This document shows, piece after piece, positions 1-6,616 of a stretch of DNA of 64,000 nucleotides (positions are counted from its first letter, which is position 1; every line of letters starts with the position of its first letter). The notes below the pieces were generated by a model that saw only the letters and a list, made by a program, of their open reading frames with translations, searched no databases and had not been told where the DNA came from. Origin of the DNA: Gordonia gummivorans (GTDB lineage: Bacteria; Actinomycetota; Actinomycetes; Mycobacteriales; Mycobacteriaceae); the NCBI RefSeq assembly GCF_022513585.1, contig NZ_JAKWBF010000028.1, positions 1 to 64,000 on the forward strand. The letters run 5' to 3'. A program made the position numbers and the translations under genes.

Positions 1-188
1 CCGCCCTCGGCCGAATCCGGTGGCGCCCCGCTGACACCCGCACCCGACCGCGGGTCATCTTCGACGGCACCGGCGAACTCCCCAAGAAACGACGCCGACC
101 CCGCACCGTCGAGAAACACCTACGCCGACAACGCGAGCGCTTGCGCAACCGACTCCGCATCGAAGCCGAACCCCCACCGCCGTTCTAG
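1..188 (+). CDS. C-terminal fragment of an unidentified basic protein
   Basis: The frame beginning at base 3 is open from the window edge to a TAG at 186-188 and gives the last 61 residues of a protein. The fragment is very rich in Arg and Pro, with a short stretch VIFDGTGELPKKRRR followed by an Arg/Lys-rich helix-like segment and a PPPPF end. Such basic tails end many DUF222/HNH-endonuclease (13E12-repeat) proteins of Gordonia and relatives, but the diagnostic HNH part lies outside the window, so this is only a guess. A small hairpin follows the stop. Confidence 0.5.
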   Translation, partial: ALGRIRWRPADTRTRPRVIFDGTGELPKKRRRPRTVEKHLRRQRERLRNRLRIEAEPPPPF

Positions 189-193
189 TGGTG

Positions 194-217
194 TGGGTCG
201 GCTGACCCATAGAATTT
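194..217 (+). terminator. Weak hairpin terminator candidate after the truncated first gene
   Basis: A perfect 6-bp stem (TGGGTC/GACCCA, loop GGCT) at 194-209 is followed by a short T-rich stretch. It sits six bases after the stop codon of the truncated gene, a position typical of a terminator. The short stem makes it weak. Confidence 0.35.
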
Positions 218-323
218 TCGCCTCAATCCGCGACTCTTGAGGAAATCTTGCAAATCGCACACCTTGGGGATCGCTCATGCTTAAATAACGGTCGTTAAGG
301 TTCCATTAAGGAAAGTTGGACGC

Positions 324-2219
324 ATGACCAGGTTGGGGCGCAACGCAATTCGACGTTCTGAGAAGGAAGCGAGGCGCCGCAACCGCGAGGAGAAACGCGG
401 CCGCCGCGTTGCCGCGGGCGTTGCCGCATTGGCGACGGTTGCTGCCGTGGGGGCCGGGCAGGTCATGGCGGACGCGCCGGCGATGGCCGTGACCGTCGGC
501 GGCGTTGAAATCGAGAATCCGGCCGGTCAACTGGGTGAGATCATTGCCCAACTAGCCAACAACGAACTCACGCAAGAATTGGCGAAGTCTCTTCGCATGG
601 AGTTGTGCGCCACGGGTGGGACGAGCGGCGGTGCAGATTGTTCAATGTCGACCGGCACAGGTATCGCCATCGTCATGCCGGACCGAATTGAGTTGGTTCC
701 TCGGGTAGACAGTGACACCGAGGAAGACGCGCTCTACAAATCACTTCAGAACTACTTCAACAACCCGCCTGTTGCGCCTGTGTGGGCCAGCTACCCGCAG
801 ACCGTGCCGGGCTGGGCTCAGTATTCTGCTGATCTGGCCGAGTACCTGGTAGCCGCCGCGGCCTACACCACGGCGGCGGGAATCGTCAATGACGTTGTAG
901 GTATAGATTTCCCGATTCCTGGCCCACCTGTCACGTCTGGGTCGGCGAAGGTGATCGGCGATGGCTTCCAGTTCGCTATGGCATCGGGTGGTGGCAAAGC
1001 AACGGCGATTTCATTCTTGCCCTTGAGCTTGGCGACCGCAGGCGCGAGTGGAGAGCGCACAGCTGTATCCTTCGCGCTGATTGGGATGGCCAACGCGTGG
1101 ACAACCGACGAGATTCCTGTCACCATTCTCGGCGATAACACGCTGACACCTCTGGATCTCGCGGAGATCAAGCTTCCATCGATTCCTGCAGTGCGCTCCG
1201 TCAGCTGCTACGGGGGCCTCACCGGTGCTTACGCAGAAGGTGTGGGTGCTTGTGCAAACATCGCGGGCACGTTGGACTTCCGGTGGAACGCTGTGAACAA
1301 CGAGCTCCAGTTCGGGCTCACCGATCCGACGGGGATTCTCTTCGACCCAACCGGAGTCTTCACCCAGGTCATCACGCAACTACTTAACGGCCAACCTCTT
1401 ACGCTCAGCAAGGATTTCGCGCGACTTTCGATCGGCGGTGACTACGATCTCTTCAGCGGCGATTTCCTGCGTCTGACAAGCGATTATGGATCTCAGGATC
1501 CGATCACGATCGAGTGGCTGGGTCAGAAGATCACCCTTAACCCGGAGGTTGAGGTTAACGGGGTCGACCGTCCCAACCACCTTGGGGTTCCGGTGATTAC
1601 CTTCGCGGCACTGAATACGGGCGAGATCGTTCCCGTCGTGAACCTGCCTGAATACAAGTTCCCCTTTGGTATCTCGTCAATCGGTCCAATCGAGATCCCG
1701 AGCACCACAACAACAACGACCGCCTCCCCGCTGTCGTTGACCACGACCACCGACGACACTCCGTCGCCCAGTCTGCTGCGTACCACCACGACCACCACCG
1801 ACGACACCACGGAGGCCGAACCAGAGAAGGTCACCACGCTCGCTGCGCCGGTGGACACCACCGAGGACGAGGTCACGACCGACAAGACTGCAGACACCAC
1901 AACCACGACCACCGACAATTCGACTGACAACAAGGACCAGTCGAACAACTACGTCGGCAAGCATCGGTCGGAGAACAAGGGCGGCTACGTCGGCAAGCAC
2001 CGCTCGGAAAACAAGAACGACAACGAGGGCTCCGACAACAAGGGTTCCGACAACAAGGGTTCCGACAACAAGGACTCCTCGTCGACCAAGTCCGACAACA
2101 AGGGCTCATCGGAGAACAAGTCCGACGACAACGGTTCCTCCGAGAACAACGGCTCCGACTCGAGCAGCAACTCGAACAGCAGCAACAGCTCCAACAACGG
2201 ATCGGGCAACGAAAGCTAG
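324..2219 (+). CDS. Exported 631-aa protein with low-complexity Thr/Asn/Asp/Ser/Lys tail
   Basis: Function not recognised. The N terminus is a long basic n-region (about residues 1-28) followed by a hydrophobic stretch (about 29-50, ending in Ala-rich sequence), which suggests Sec export with an unusually long signal peptide or a membrane anchor. Residues about 50-455 form a globular part with four cysteines (two near 93-105, two near 296-308) that could make two disulfides. From about residue 456 the chain becomes Thr-rich, then Asn/Asp/Ser/Lys-rich, with two YVGKHRSENK units and three GSDNK units. No LPXTG motif or terminal membrane helix is visible, so it is probably secreted or held by the low-complexity tail. 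The ATG has AGGAAAG eight bases upstream. A strong terminator follows. A cell-surface role is inference from composition only. Confidence 0.85.
   Translation: MTRLGRNAIRRSEKEARRRNREEKRGRRVAAGVAALATVAAVGAGQVMADAPAMAVTVGGVEIENPAGQLGEIIAQLANNELTQELAKSLRMELCATGGTSGGADCSMSTGTGIAIVMPDRIELVPRVDSDTEEDALYKSLQNYFNNPPVAPVWASYPQTVPGWAQYSADLAEYLVAAAAYTTAAGIVNDVVGIDFPIPGPPVTSGSAKVIGDGFQFAMASGGGKATAISFLPLSLATAGASGERTAVSFALIGMANAWTTDEIPVTILGDNTLTPLDLAEIKLPSIPAVRSVSCYGGLTGAYAEGVGACANIAGTLDFRWNAVNNELQFGLTDPTGILFDPTGVFTQVITQLLNGQPLTLSKDFARLSIGGDYDLFSGDFLRLTSDYGSQDPITIEWLGQKITLNPEVEVNGVDRPNHLGVPVITFAALNTGEIVPVVNLPEYKFPFGISSIGPIEIPSTTTTTTASPLSLTTTTDDTPSPSLLRTTTTTTDDTTEAEPEKVTTLAAPVDTTEDEVTTDKTADTTTTTTDNSTDNKDQSNNYVGKHRSENKGGYVGKHRSENKNDNEGSDNKGSDNKGSDNKDSSSTKSDNKGSSENKSDDNGSSENNGSDSSSNSNSSNSSNNGSGNES
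1950..2072 (+). repeat. In-frame tandem repeats in the tail of the exported protein
   Basis: Two 30-bp units (1950-1979 and 1986-2015) both encode YVGKHRSENK but differ at synonymous third positions. They are followed by three nearly identical 15-bp units (2028-2042, 2043-2057, 2058-2072) encoding GSDNK. The 15-bp units are almost base-identical, so copy number could vary by slippage. The 30-bp units have diverged silently, which suggests selection on the peptide. Confidence 0.85.
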
Positions 2220-2243
2220 GCCGGCCAGCCCATCCCCACAAAC

Positions 2244-2282
2244 GACGCCCCGGCGCGGAACCCCCGACCGCGCCGGGGCGTC
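2244..2282 (+). terminator. Strong hairpin terminator of the exported-protein gene
   Basis: A perfect 15-bp GC-rich inverted repeat (arms 2244-2258 and 2268-2282) encloses a 9-base loop, 25 bases after the stop codon. There is no U-tract, as is usual for actinobacterial hairpin terminators. Confidence 0.85.
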
Positions 2283-2355
2283 ATCCATTCCAGAACCCGG
2301 CAACCCGGGCGGCGCGTCTACAGTGGAGACCACCGCCCGAGCAGAGGAGCGCGCC

Positions 2356-2550
2356 ATGGAGATCGATCGGCAGAAGAGTCAGGCCCTGTCACAGGTCGTC
2401 CGCCAGCATCCGGGTATGAGCCTCGCCGCCATCTCGCCGGCCATCGTCGTGTTCGGCGTCGTCTGGTTCCTCACCAATTTCTGGCTCGCCTTCATCCTTG
2501 CCGTCGTCGCAGGCGGAGTCGGGTACTACCTCCTCACCCGCAAGAGCTGA
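2356..2550 (+). CDS. Small membrane protein, 64 aa
   Basis: A short protein with a charged, Gln-rich N terminus (about 20 residues) and a hydrophobic region from about residue 22 to 60 long enough for two closely spaced membrane helices, ending in TRKS. The ATG at 2356 is chosen over the in-frame GTG at 2323 because GAGGAG lies seven bases upstream. No family is recognised. It stands alone between the terminator of the exported protein and a MITE-like element. Confidence 0.6.
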   Translation: MEIDRQKSQALSQVVRQHPGMSLAAISPAIVVFGVVWFLTNFWLAFILAVVAGGVGYYLLTRKS

Positions 2551-2569
2551 CACAACGGCCCCCGAACCT

Positions 2570-2731
2570 AGGGCGTGTCTCCCATTGCCCTTTGCGGGTC
2601 TTGACGGCCTGATTCTCCCCTGGCGGCGTTGTCGTCGGTCACGATAGCTGCCGCTATCGCTTCCTCCTCCGCCTTGCCAGGAAAGAATCGGCTCCGCCAA
2701 TCCCTCGCAGAAGCAATGGAAGACACGCCTT
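2570..2731. mobile_element. MITE-like 162-bp element or insertion-sequence remnant
   Basis: Bases 2570-2588 and 2713-2731 form terminal inverted repeats matching at 17 of 19 positions, with outer ends reading AGGGCGTGTCTCCC-like. The sequence between them has no convincing gene but contains a 7-bp stem hairpin (2642-2659). The short length, paired termini and lack of coding capacity suit a non-autonomous element or a deletion remnant of an IS. No clear target-site duplication was found, so a long imperfect hairpin of other origin is not excluded. Confidence 0.45.
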
Positions 2732-2809
2732 GGGCCGTATATCGAGATCGCACAGCTAGAGTGGTGGCCACCGAACCAGTCGGCGTGACGGAGGGAGCAC
2801 CAGCCAACC

Positions 2810-3691
2810 GTGTCCACCCGCGTTGATGCCTGGATCTGGGCGATCCGACTGACCAAGACCCGTTCCGCAGCGGGAGCCGCATGCCGCGGCGGGCACGTCC
2901 GCGTCAACGGCGCCACCGCGAAACCGGCACAACCCATCGTCCCCGGCGACGAGATCCGGGTGCGCCTGGCCGGACGCGAACGCATCGTCGAAGTCACCAA
3001 ACTCATCAGCAAACGCGTGTCCGCCCCGATGGCCGCCGAATGCTACATCGACCGCAGCCCGCCACCACCCCCGCGTGAGATCGTCGCAAGCCAGCCCCGA
3101 CGCGACCGTGGCGCCGGCCGACCGACGAAACGTGAACGGCGACAACTCGATCAACTACGCGGCGGATTCCTCATCGCACTTGTTGCCGTCGTCGCACTCG
3201 CCATCGCCGGATGTTCGTCCGACGACGACACCCCCGACCCCGCCAAAGCGTCCACCCCCACAGCGCCCGGCCGCGCCGGCGAGGGGCCCTTCTTCGGCGC
3301 ATGCGGCGGCGTCACCACCGAAGAGGTCATCTCCATCACCCGGCTTGGCGGCCTCACCAACACCATCAACAACACGTCGGTGTGCGAGTGGGACAGCAGC
3401 GGCACACGCACCGGGCCGGTGGCGTCGTTCAACTGGTACCGCGGATCGCCGATCGGCCGCGAACGTGCCACCGAACAACTCTCCCGCGCGTCGACCACCG
3501 ACATCGAGATCAACGGCCACCGGGGCTTCATCGCGCACGACGCGGAGGGCATCTGCGAGGTCGGCATCGAATTCGGCGCCGACTTCTTCGAATGGTCAGT
3601 CAGCGCAGGCACCAACGGCGGCCAGACCGTCGAGCAGGTCTGCCAGGCCACCCGGGAACTGTCCCGCCTGTCGATCGAGCGAGCGTCATGA
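2810..3691 (+). CDS. S4 RNA-binding domain fused in frame to a DUF3558 lipoprotein-like domain
   Basis: Residues 1-118 are a complete Hsp15/HslR-type S4 protein: an S4 fold starting RVDAWIWAIRLTKTRSAA, then AAECYIDRSPPPPP, then the usual basic tail GAGRPTKRERRQLDQLRGG. Such proteins normally stop here and bind rRNA or stalled 50S-tRNA complexes. Here the frame continues straight into a hydrophobic segment (about 119-134), the lipobox-like LAIAGC with Cys135, an acidic/Pro linker and a full DUF3558 domain (FFGACGGV, SFNWYRGSPIGRERA, INGHRGFIA). No ATG, GTG or TTG occurs in frame between the S4 tail and the hydrophobic segment, so a separate lipoprotein start is not evident. It could be a cytoplasmic-S4/membrane/outer-domain protein, a fusion processed at Cys135, or two genes joined by a sequencing error. 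GTG start at 2810. Confidence 0.75.
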   Translation: MSTRVDAWIWAIRLTKTRSAAGAACRGGHVRVNGATAKPAQPIVPGDEIRVRLAGRERIVEVTKLISKRVSAPMAAECYIDRSPPPPPREIVASQPRRDRGAGRPTKRERRQLDQLRGGFLIALVAVVALAIAGCSSDDDTPDPAKASTPTAPGRAGEGPFFGACGGVTTEEVISITRLGGLTNTINNTSVCEWDSSGTRTGPVASFNWYRGSPIGRERATEQLSRASTTDIEINGHRGFIAHDAEGICEVGIEFGADFFEWSVSAGTNGGQTVEQVCQATRELSRLSIERAS

Positions 3692-4224
3692 TCAGGTGGC
3701 TGACCGTCCTCACGATCGCTGCTCTCGCGCTCACCGCATGTTCGTCCGACGACGACACCGCAGACCCCGGCGGACCGCAGGGGCCAACCGCCCCCGGACG
3801 CGCCGGCGCCGGACCGTTCTTCGGCGCATGCGGCGGCGTCGACACCGACGAGGTCGTGCAGATCACCGGCTTCGGCCAGATGGCCAACACCGTCAACAAC
3901 CCGTCGGCCTGCGTGTGGAGCGCCGACGCGCTGCAGAACTCATCCGTCGCATCGTTCAACTGGTACCGCGGATCGCCGATCGGCCGCGAACGCGCGACCG
4001 TCCAGCTGTCCAAGGACACGGTCGTCGACGTCGACATCAACGGCCACCGCGGGTTCATCGCGTCCAGCCCGACCATCTGCGAGATCGGCATACAGTTCGA
4101 CGCCGACTTCTTCGAGTGGTCGGTCCGATCGGGCGTCAGCCCAGCCGAGGGGGGACCAGCCATCGACCAGATCTGCGCGGCAGCCAAACAGCTGTCCCGA
4201 ATGTCCATCGAGCGTGCGTCATGA
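3688..4224 (+). CDS. DUF3558 family lipoprotein, copy 2
   Basis: A 178-residue putative lipoprotein: short basic N terminus, hydrophobic h-region, lipobox LTAC with the lipidated Cys at position 18, an acidic and Pro/Gly-rich linker, then a DUF3558 domain. It is closely similar to the DUF3558 part of the upstream gene, sharing GPFFGACGGV, SFNWYRGSPIGRERAT and INGHRGFIA blocks, which indicates tandem duplication. DUF3558 proteins are cell-envelope lipoproteins of mycolata with no established biochemical role. The ATG overlaps the upstream stop (ATGA at 3688-3691), implying translational coupling. Four cysteines besides the lipid Cys may form disulfides. Confidence 0.85.
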   Translation: MIRWLTVLTIAALALTACSSDDDTADPGGPQGPTAPGRAGAGPFFGACGGVDTDEVVQITGFGQMANTVNNPSACVWSADALQNSSVASFNWYRGSPIGRERATVQLSKDTVVDVDINGHRGFIASSPTICEIGIQFDADFFEWSVRSGVSPAEGGPAIDQICAAAKQLSRMSIERAS

Positions 4225-4763
4225 AACGAGCGCTCTCCCTCCTCGTCGTGGCACTGTTCGCGCTCGTCACCTTCACCGCCTGCTCCGACGACAACAACAA
4301 CGACGCGAGTCCGTCGACGTCGCAGACCAAGGGCAACGTCGACACCGACCGCTACGACAAACTCACCCTCGAATGCGAGATCCTCTCCACCCAGCAGATC
4401 GCCGAAGTCGTCGGCGGCCCGGACGCCTTCGCCCGCGGAACGTTCTTCGGCGCCATTTGCCGCTGGGTGGTCAACGGCCCGACCGTCTCGAACGTGACAT
4501 TCAACTGGTTCGAATGGGGCAACCTCAACGTCGAGAAGGACACCGCCAAACGCCTCGGCTACCAGACCGAGAACATCCGCATCTCCAGCCAGACCGCGTT
4601 CACCCAGCGCGACCCCAACCGCCCGTCGGTCTGCGGTGTCACCGCCCGCGCGCCGAGTCGCGGCATCTTCACCTGGTGGGTCGAACCTCGCGGTCCGGCA
4701 CCGGCCGACGCCTGCGCGGCGCCGATCAAACTGATGGAACTGGTACTGAGCGGGGGACAGTGA
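4221..4763 (+). CDS. DUF3558 family lipoprotein, copy 3 (divergent)
   Basis: A 180-residue lipoprotein with signal peptide and lipobox-like FTAC (Cys21), an Asp/Asn-rich linker and a DUF3558-like domain containing GTFFGAICRW and VTFNWFEWG. It is clearly related to its two upstream neighbours but much more diverged. The ATG overlaps the previous stop at 4221-4224, so the three DUF3558 genes form one coupled unit. Phe at the -3 position of the lipobox is less usual but tolerated. Function unknown; an envelope role is inferred from export. Confidence 0.82.
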   Translation: MKRALSLLVVALFALVTFTACSDDNNNDASPSTSQTKGNVDTDRYDKLTLECEILSTQQIAEVVGGPDAFARGTFFGAICRWVVNGPTVSNVTFNWFEWGNLNVEKDTAKRLGYQTENIRISSQTAFTQRDPNRPSVCGVTARAPSRGIFTWWVEPRGPAPADACAAPIKLMELVLSGGQ

Positions 4764-4764
4764 G

Positions 4765-5688
4765 ATGCGACGAATCCTTGCCGTTGTAGCGGCGTTGGCC
4801 ATGGGGGCGACGATCGGAGCGGCAACACTGAGCGGCCCGGCGTCCGCTGCACCTGATTGCGCCGCCACCGTCCGAACCCTCATCCCGTCACCCTCGCCGA
4901 CCGCGTGGGCCGAGAACCTCACCTACGACGCCGCGGGCAACCTCTGGGTGACCCGCTCACTCGACAGCACGGTGCAGCGCTACGACCGCAACAACCGCCT
5001 CACCGCGACGGTGCCGGTCACTGCGCCCGGCGCGATCCGAACCGGTCCGCGCGGGAAACTGTATGTCACGTCCGGTAATTCGGCCACGAACATGCTGCCC
5101 GTCGGGCCGCTCACAGGAACCATCGTCACCATCGACCCACGCGCGCCGCGCCGGGTCGCGAAGCCATGGGCTCGCGGCCTCGGTATGCCCAACGGCCTGG
5201 CCTTCGACAAGGCCGGCAACGCCTACGTCTCCGACAGCCGACTCGGCGTCGTCCGACTGAAGCCCAACGGCAGCATCGACCGGCGCTGGTCGGCCGCCGC
5301 ACCGAAGAACGTGGCACCCACCGCAACGGTCAACGGAACCGGGATCAACGGCGCTGCCATCGACGGCGACACGCTCTACGTCACCCTCACCACCAGCCTC
5401 ACCGGCCGCGTCATCGCGGTGCCGCTCGCGCATCCCGAACGCGCCCGCGCGGTCGCCGACCTCACCGCGCCGCTCCCCGGGCTCGTCGACGACCTCGCAG
5501 TGATCGGACCGTCAAAGCTCGCCGTCACCACGACGCTCGGACAGCTCTACGTCGTGAACGTCCGGATCGGCAGCTCGTGCGCGGTCAACGTCGGCGCACC
5601 ACTCACCGCGGTCACGGCCACGCCCGGCGACCCCACCCGGCTCGTCGTGGCGAGCGAGAACGGAACCGTCTACGTCGTCAGGCTGTGA
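4765..5688 (+). CDS. Secreted beta-propeller (SMP-30/NHL-like) protein
   Basis: A 307-residue exported protein with a Sec signal peptide, probable cleavage after ASA near residue 28. The mature part has repeated propeller-type strands such as LTYDAAGNLWVTR, IRTGPRGKLYVTS, LAFDKAGNAYVSD and AAIDGDTLYVTL, typical of SMP-30/gluconolactonase or NHL-like six-bladed propellers. No catalytic metal ligands can be assigned with confidence, so it may be a binding protein rather than an enzyme. It starts one base after the third lipoprotein gene and is probably cotranscribed with it. Its 3' end overlaps the convergent thioesterase gene by 11 bases. Confidence 0.8.
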   Translation: MRRILAVVAALAMGATIGAATLSGPASAAPDCAATVRTLIPSPSPTAWAENLTYDAAGNLWVTRSLDSTVQRYDRNNRLTATVPVTAPGAIRTGPRGKLYVTSGNSATNMLPVGPLTGTIVTIDPRAPRRVAKPWARGLGMPNGLAFDKAGNAYVSDSRLGVVRLKPNGSIDRRWSAAAPKNVAPTATVNGTGINGAAIDGDTLYVTLTTSLTGRVIAVPLAHPERARAVADLTAPLPGLVDDLAVIGPSKLAVTTTLGQLYVVNVRIGSSCAVNVGAPLTAVTATPGDPTRLVVASENGTVYVVRL

Positions 5689-6514
5689 CCGGCAGCTTCG
5701 ACACCGAGACCGTCGCGGCGACCTGAAGCTCCCCCGCGTCGTCGGGGATGAGCATCCAGATCAGCAGGCGGTCGGCTTCCCGCACGCGTCGTAGCGTGAG
5801 CGGTGTGCCGGGCACGATCGGACGCAGATACTCGATGACCGCCCGATGCGGGACGTCGACGAGGTCGGGATGGTCCACCAGTTCGTCCTCGACCGCCTCC
5901 AGATAAGCGGCGTTGTTGAGGTGCTTGAACGGGTCGAAATCGGTGATGCGCAGGACGTGCGGCCGGTCGGGCAGCTCGATGTCGTCGGCCGCGGGCGCCT
6001 TGTCGGGGTTCATCGACTTCCAGCGCAGCCGATGCTCGTCGGTCATGGCCGACAGCATCTCGAAGGCGTCGTCGGTAAGGCGGGACGGCATGCCCTGCTC
6101 GTTGACGTTGATCCAGAACGCCTCGGTCTCGATCAGGCCCGGTTCGCGCTGATCCGGATTGAACCGGTTGGTCTCGTGGTCGGCCTGCAGCCGCACCCGC
6201 ATGTTGGTCCACCGGGTCGAGAGAGCCCCGCACCAGCGTTGCGCGGTGAAGCCTGCCGGCCACGAGATCGGACGGATCACGTCGATGATGGTCCGACGCA
6301 CAATCCAGAACGGATCGGTGTCACGGAACTCGGTGACCTCGATGTTGTCGTTGGCGACGTCCTGCAGGTAGCGTGCGACCGCATCCAGACGGACCCGCAT
6401 CTCCTGGTCGACATCACCGGTGCGTACCCGGTATTCGCCCTCGAAATACCGGGCACCTTCCTTGCGTTCGGACAGCCCTTCGAACGGTGGCGGCACGGGG
6501 GTCGGCGCTTTCAC
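5678..6514 (-). CDS. Acyl-ACP thioesterase-like (double hot-dog) protein
   Basis: A 278-residue protein resembling acyl-ACP thioesterases (FatA/FatB family), which release fatty acids from acyl carrier protein or CoA. An N-terminal hot-dog repeat (about residues 20-150, with RTGDVDQEMRVRLDAVARYLQDVA) is followed by a C-terminal one containing FKHLNNAAYLEAVEDEL at 196-212; the HLNN segment carries the Asn/His pair expected at the active site. It diverges from fprB, and the 102-bp space between them holds a KstR-like box that could act on either gene. The 3' end overlaps the convergent propeller gene at 5678-5688. Confidence 0.8.
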   Translation of the reverse strand: MKAPTPVPPPFEGLSERKEGARYFEGEYRVRTGDVDQEMRVRLDAVARYLQDVANDNIEVTEFRDTDPFWIVRRTIIDVIRPISWPAGFTAQRWCGALSTRWTNMRVRLQADHETNRFNPDQREPGLIETEAFWINVNEQGMPSRLTDDAFEMLSAMTDEHRLRWKSMNPDKAPAADDIELPDRPHVLRITDFDPFKHLNNAAYLEAVEDELVDHPDLVDVPHRAVIEYLRPIVPGTPLTLRRVREADRLLIWMLIPDDAGELQVAATVSVSKLPVTA

Positions 6515-6576
6515 TCAGCGGGTCCTCTCCTAGGACGGCGGCGGGTTTCTGGTTAAGATACATTCAGCCCGAAAAC

Positions 6577-6590
6577 TAGAACACGTTCCA
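6577..6590. promoter_or_regulatory. KstR-like operator between thioesterase and fprB
   Basis: TAGAACACGTTCCA fits the published KstR consensus TNNAACNNGTTNNA at every fixed position. It lies in the divergent promoter region, 27 bases before the fprB start. KstR is the TetR-family repressor of sterol catabolism in mycolata. Control by KstR is inference; no kstR gene is in the window. Confidence 0.55.
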
Positions 6591-6616
6591 CGTATCGGAT
6601 TCCGAGGAAACAGCAG

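Noticed and set aside
1950-2072. CRISPR-like tandem repeats
   Set aside because: Units are contiguous, in frame and encode protein repeats; there are no spacers and no cas genes.
3075-4763. Long plus-strand frame upstream of the third lipoprotein
   Set aside because: Only the part from 4221 has a signal peptide and domain; the rest is the out-of-frame shadow of the first two DUF3558 genes.
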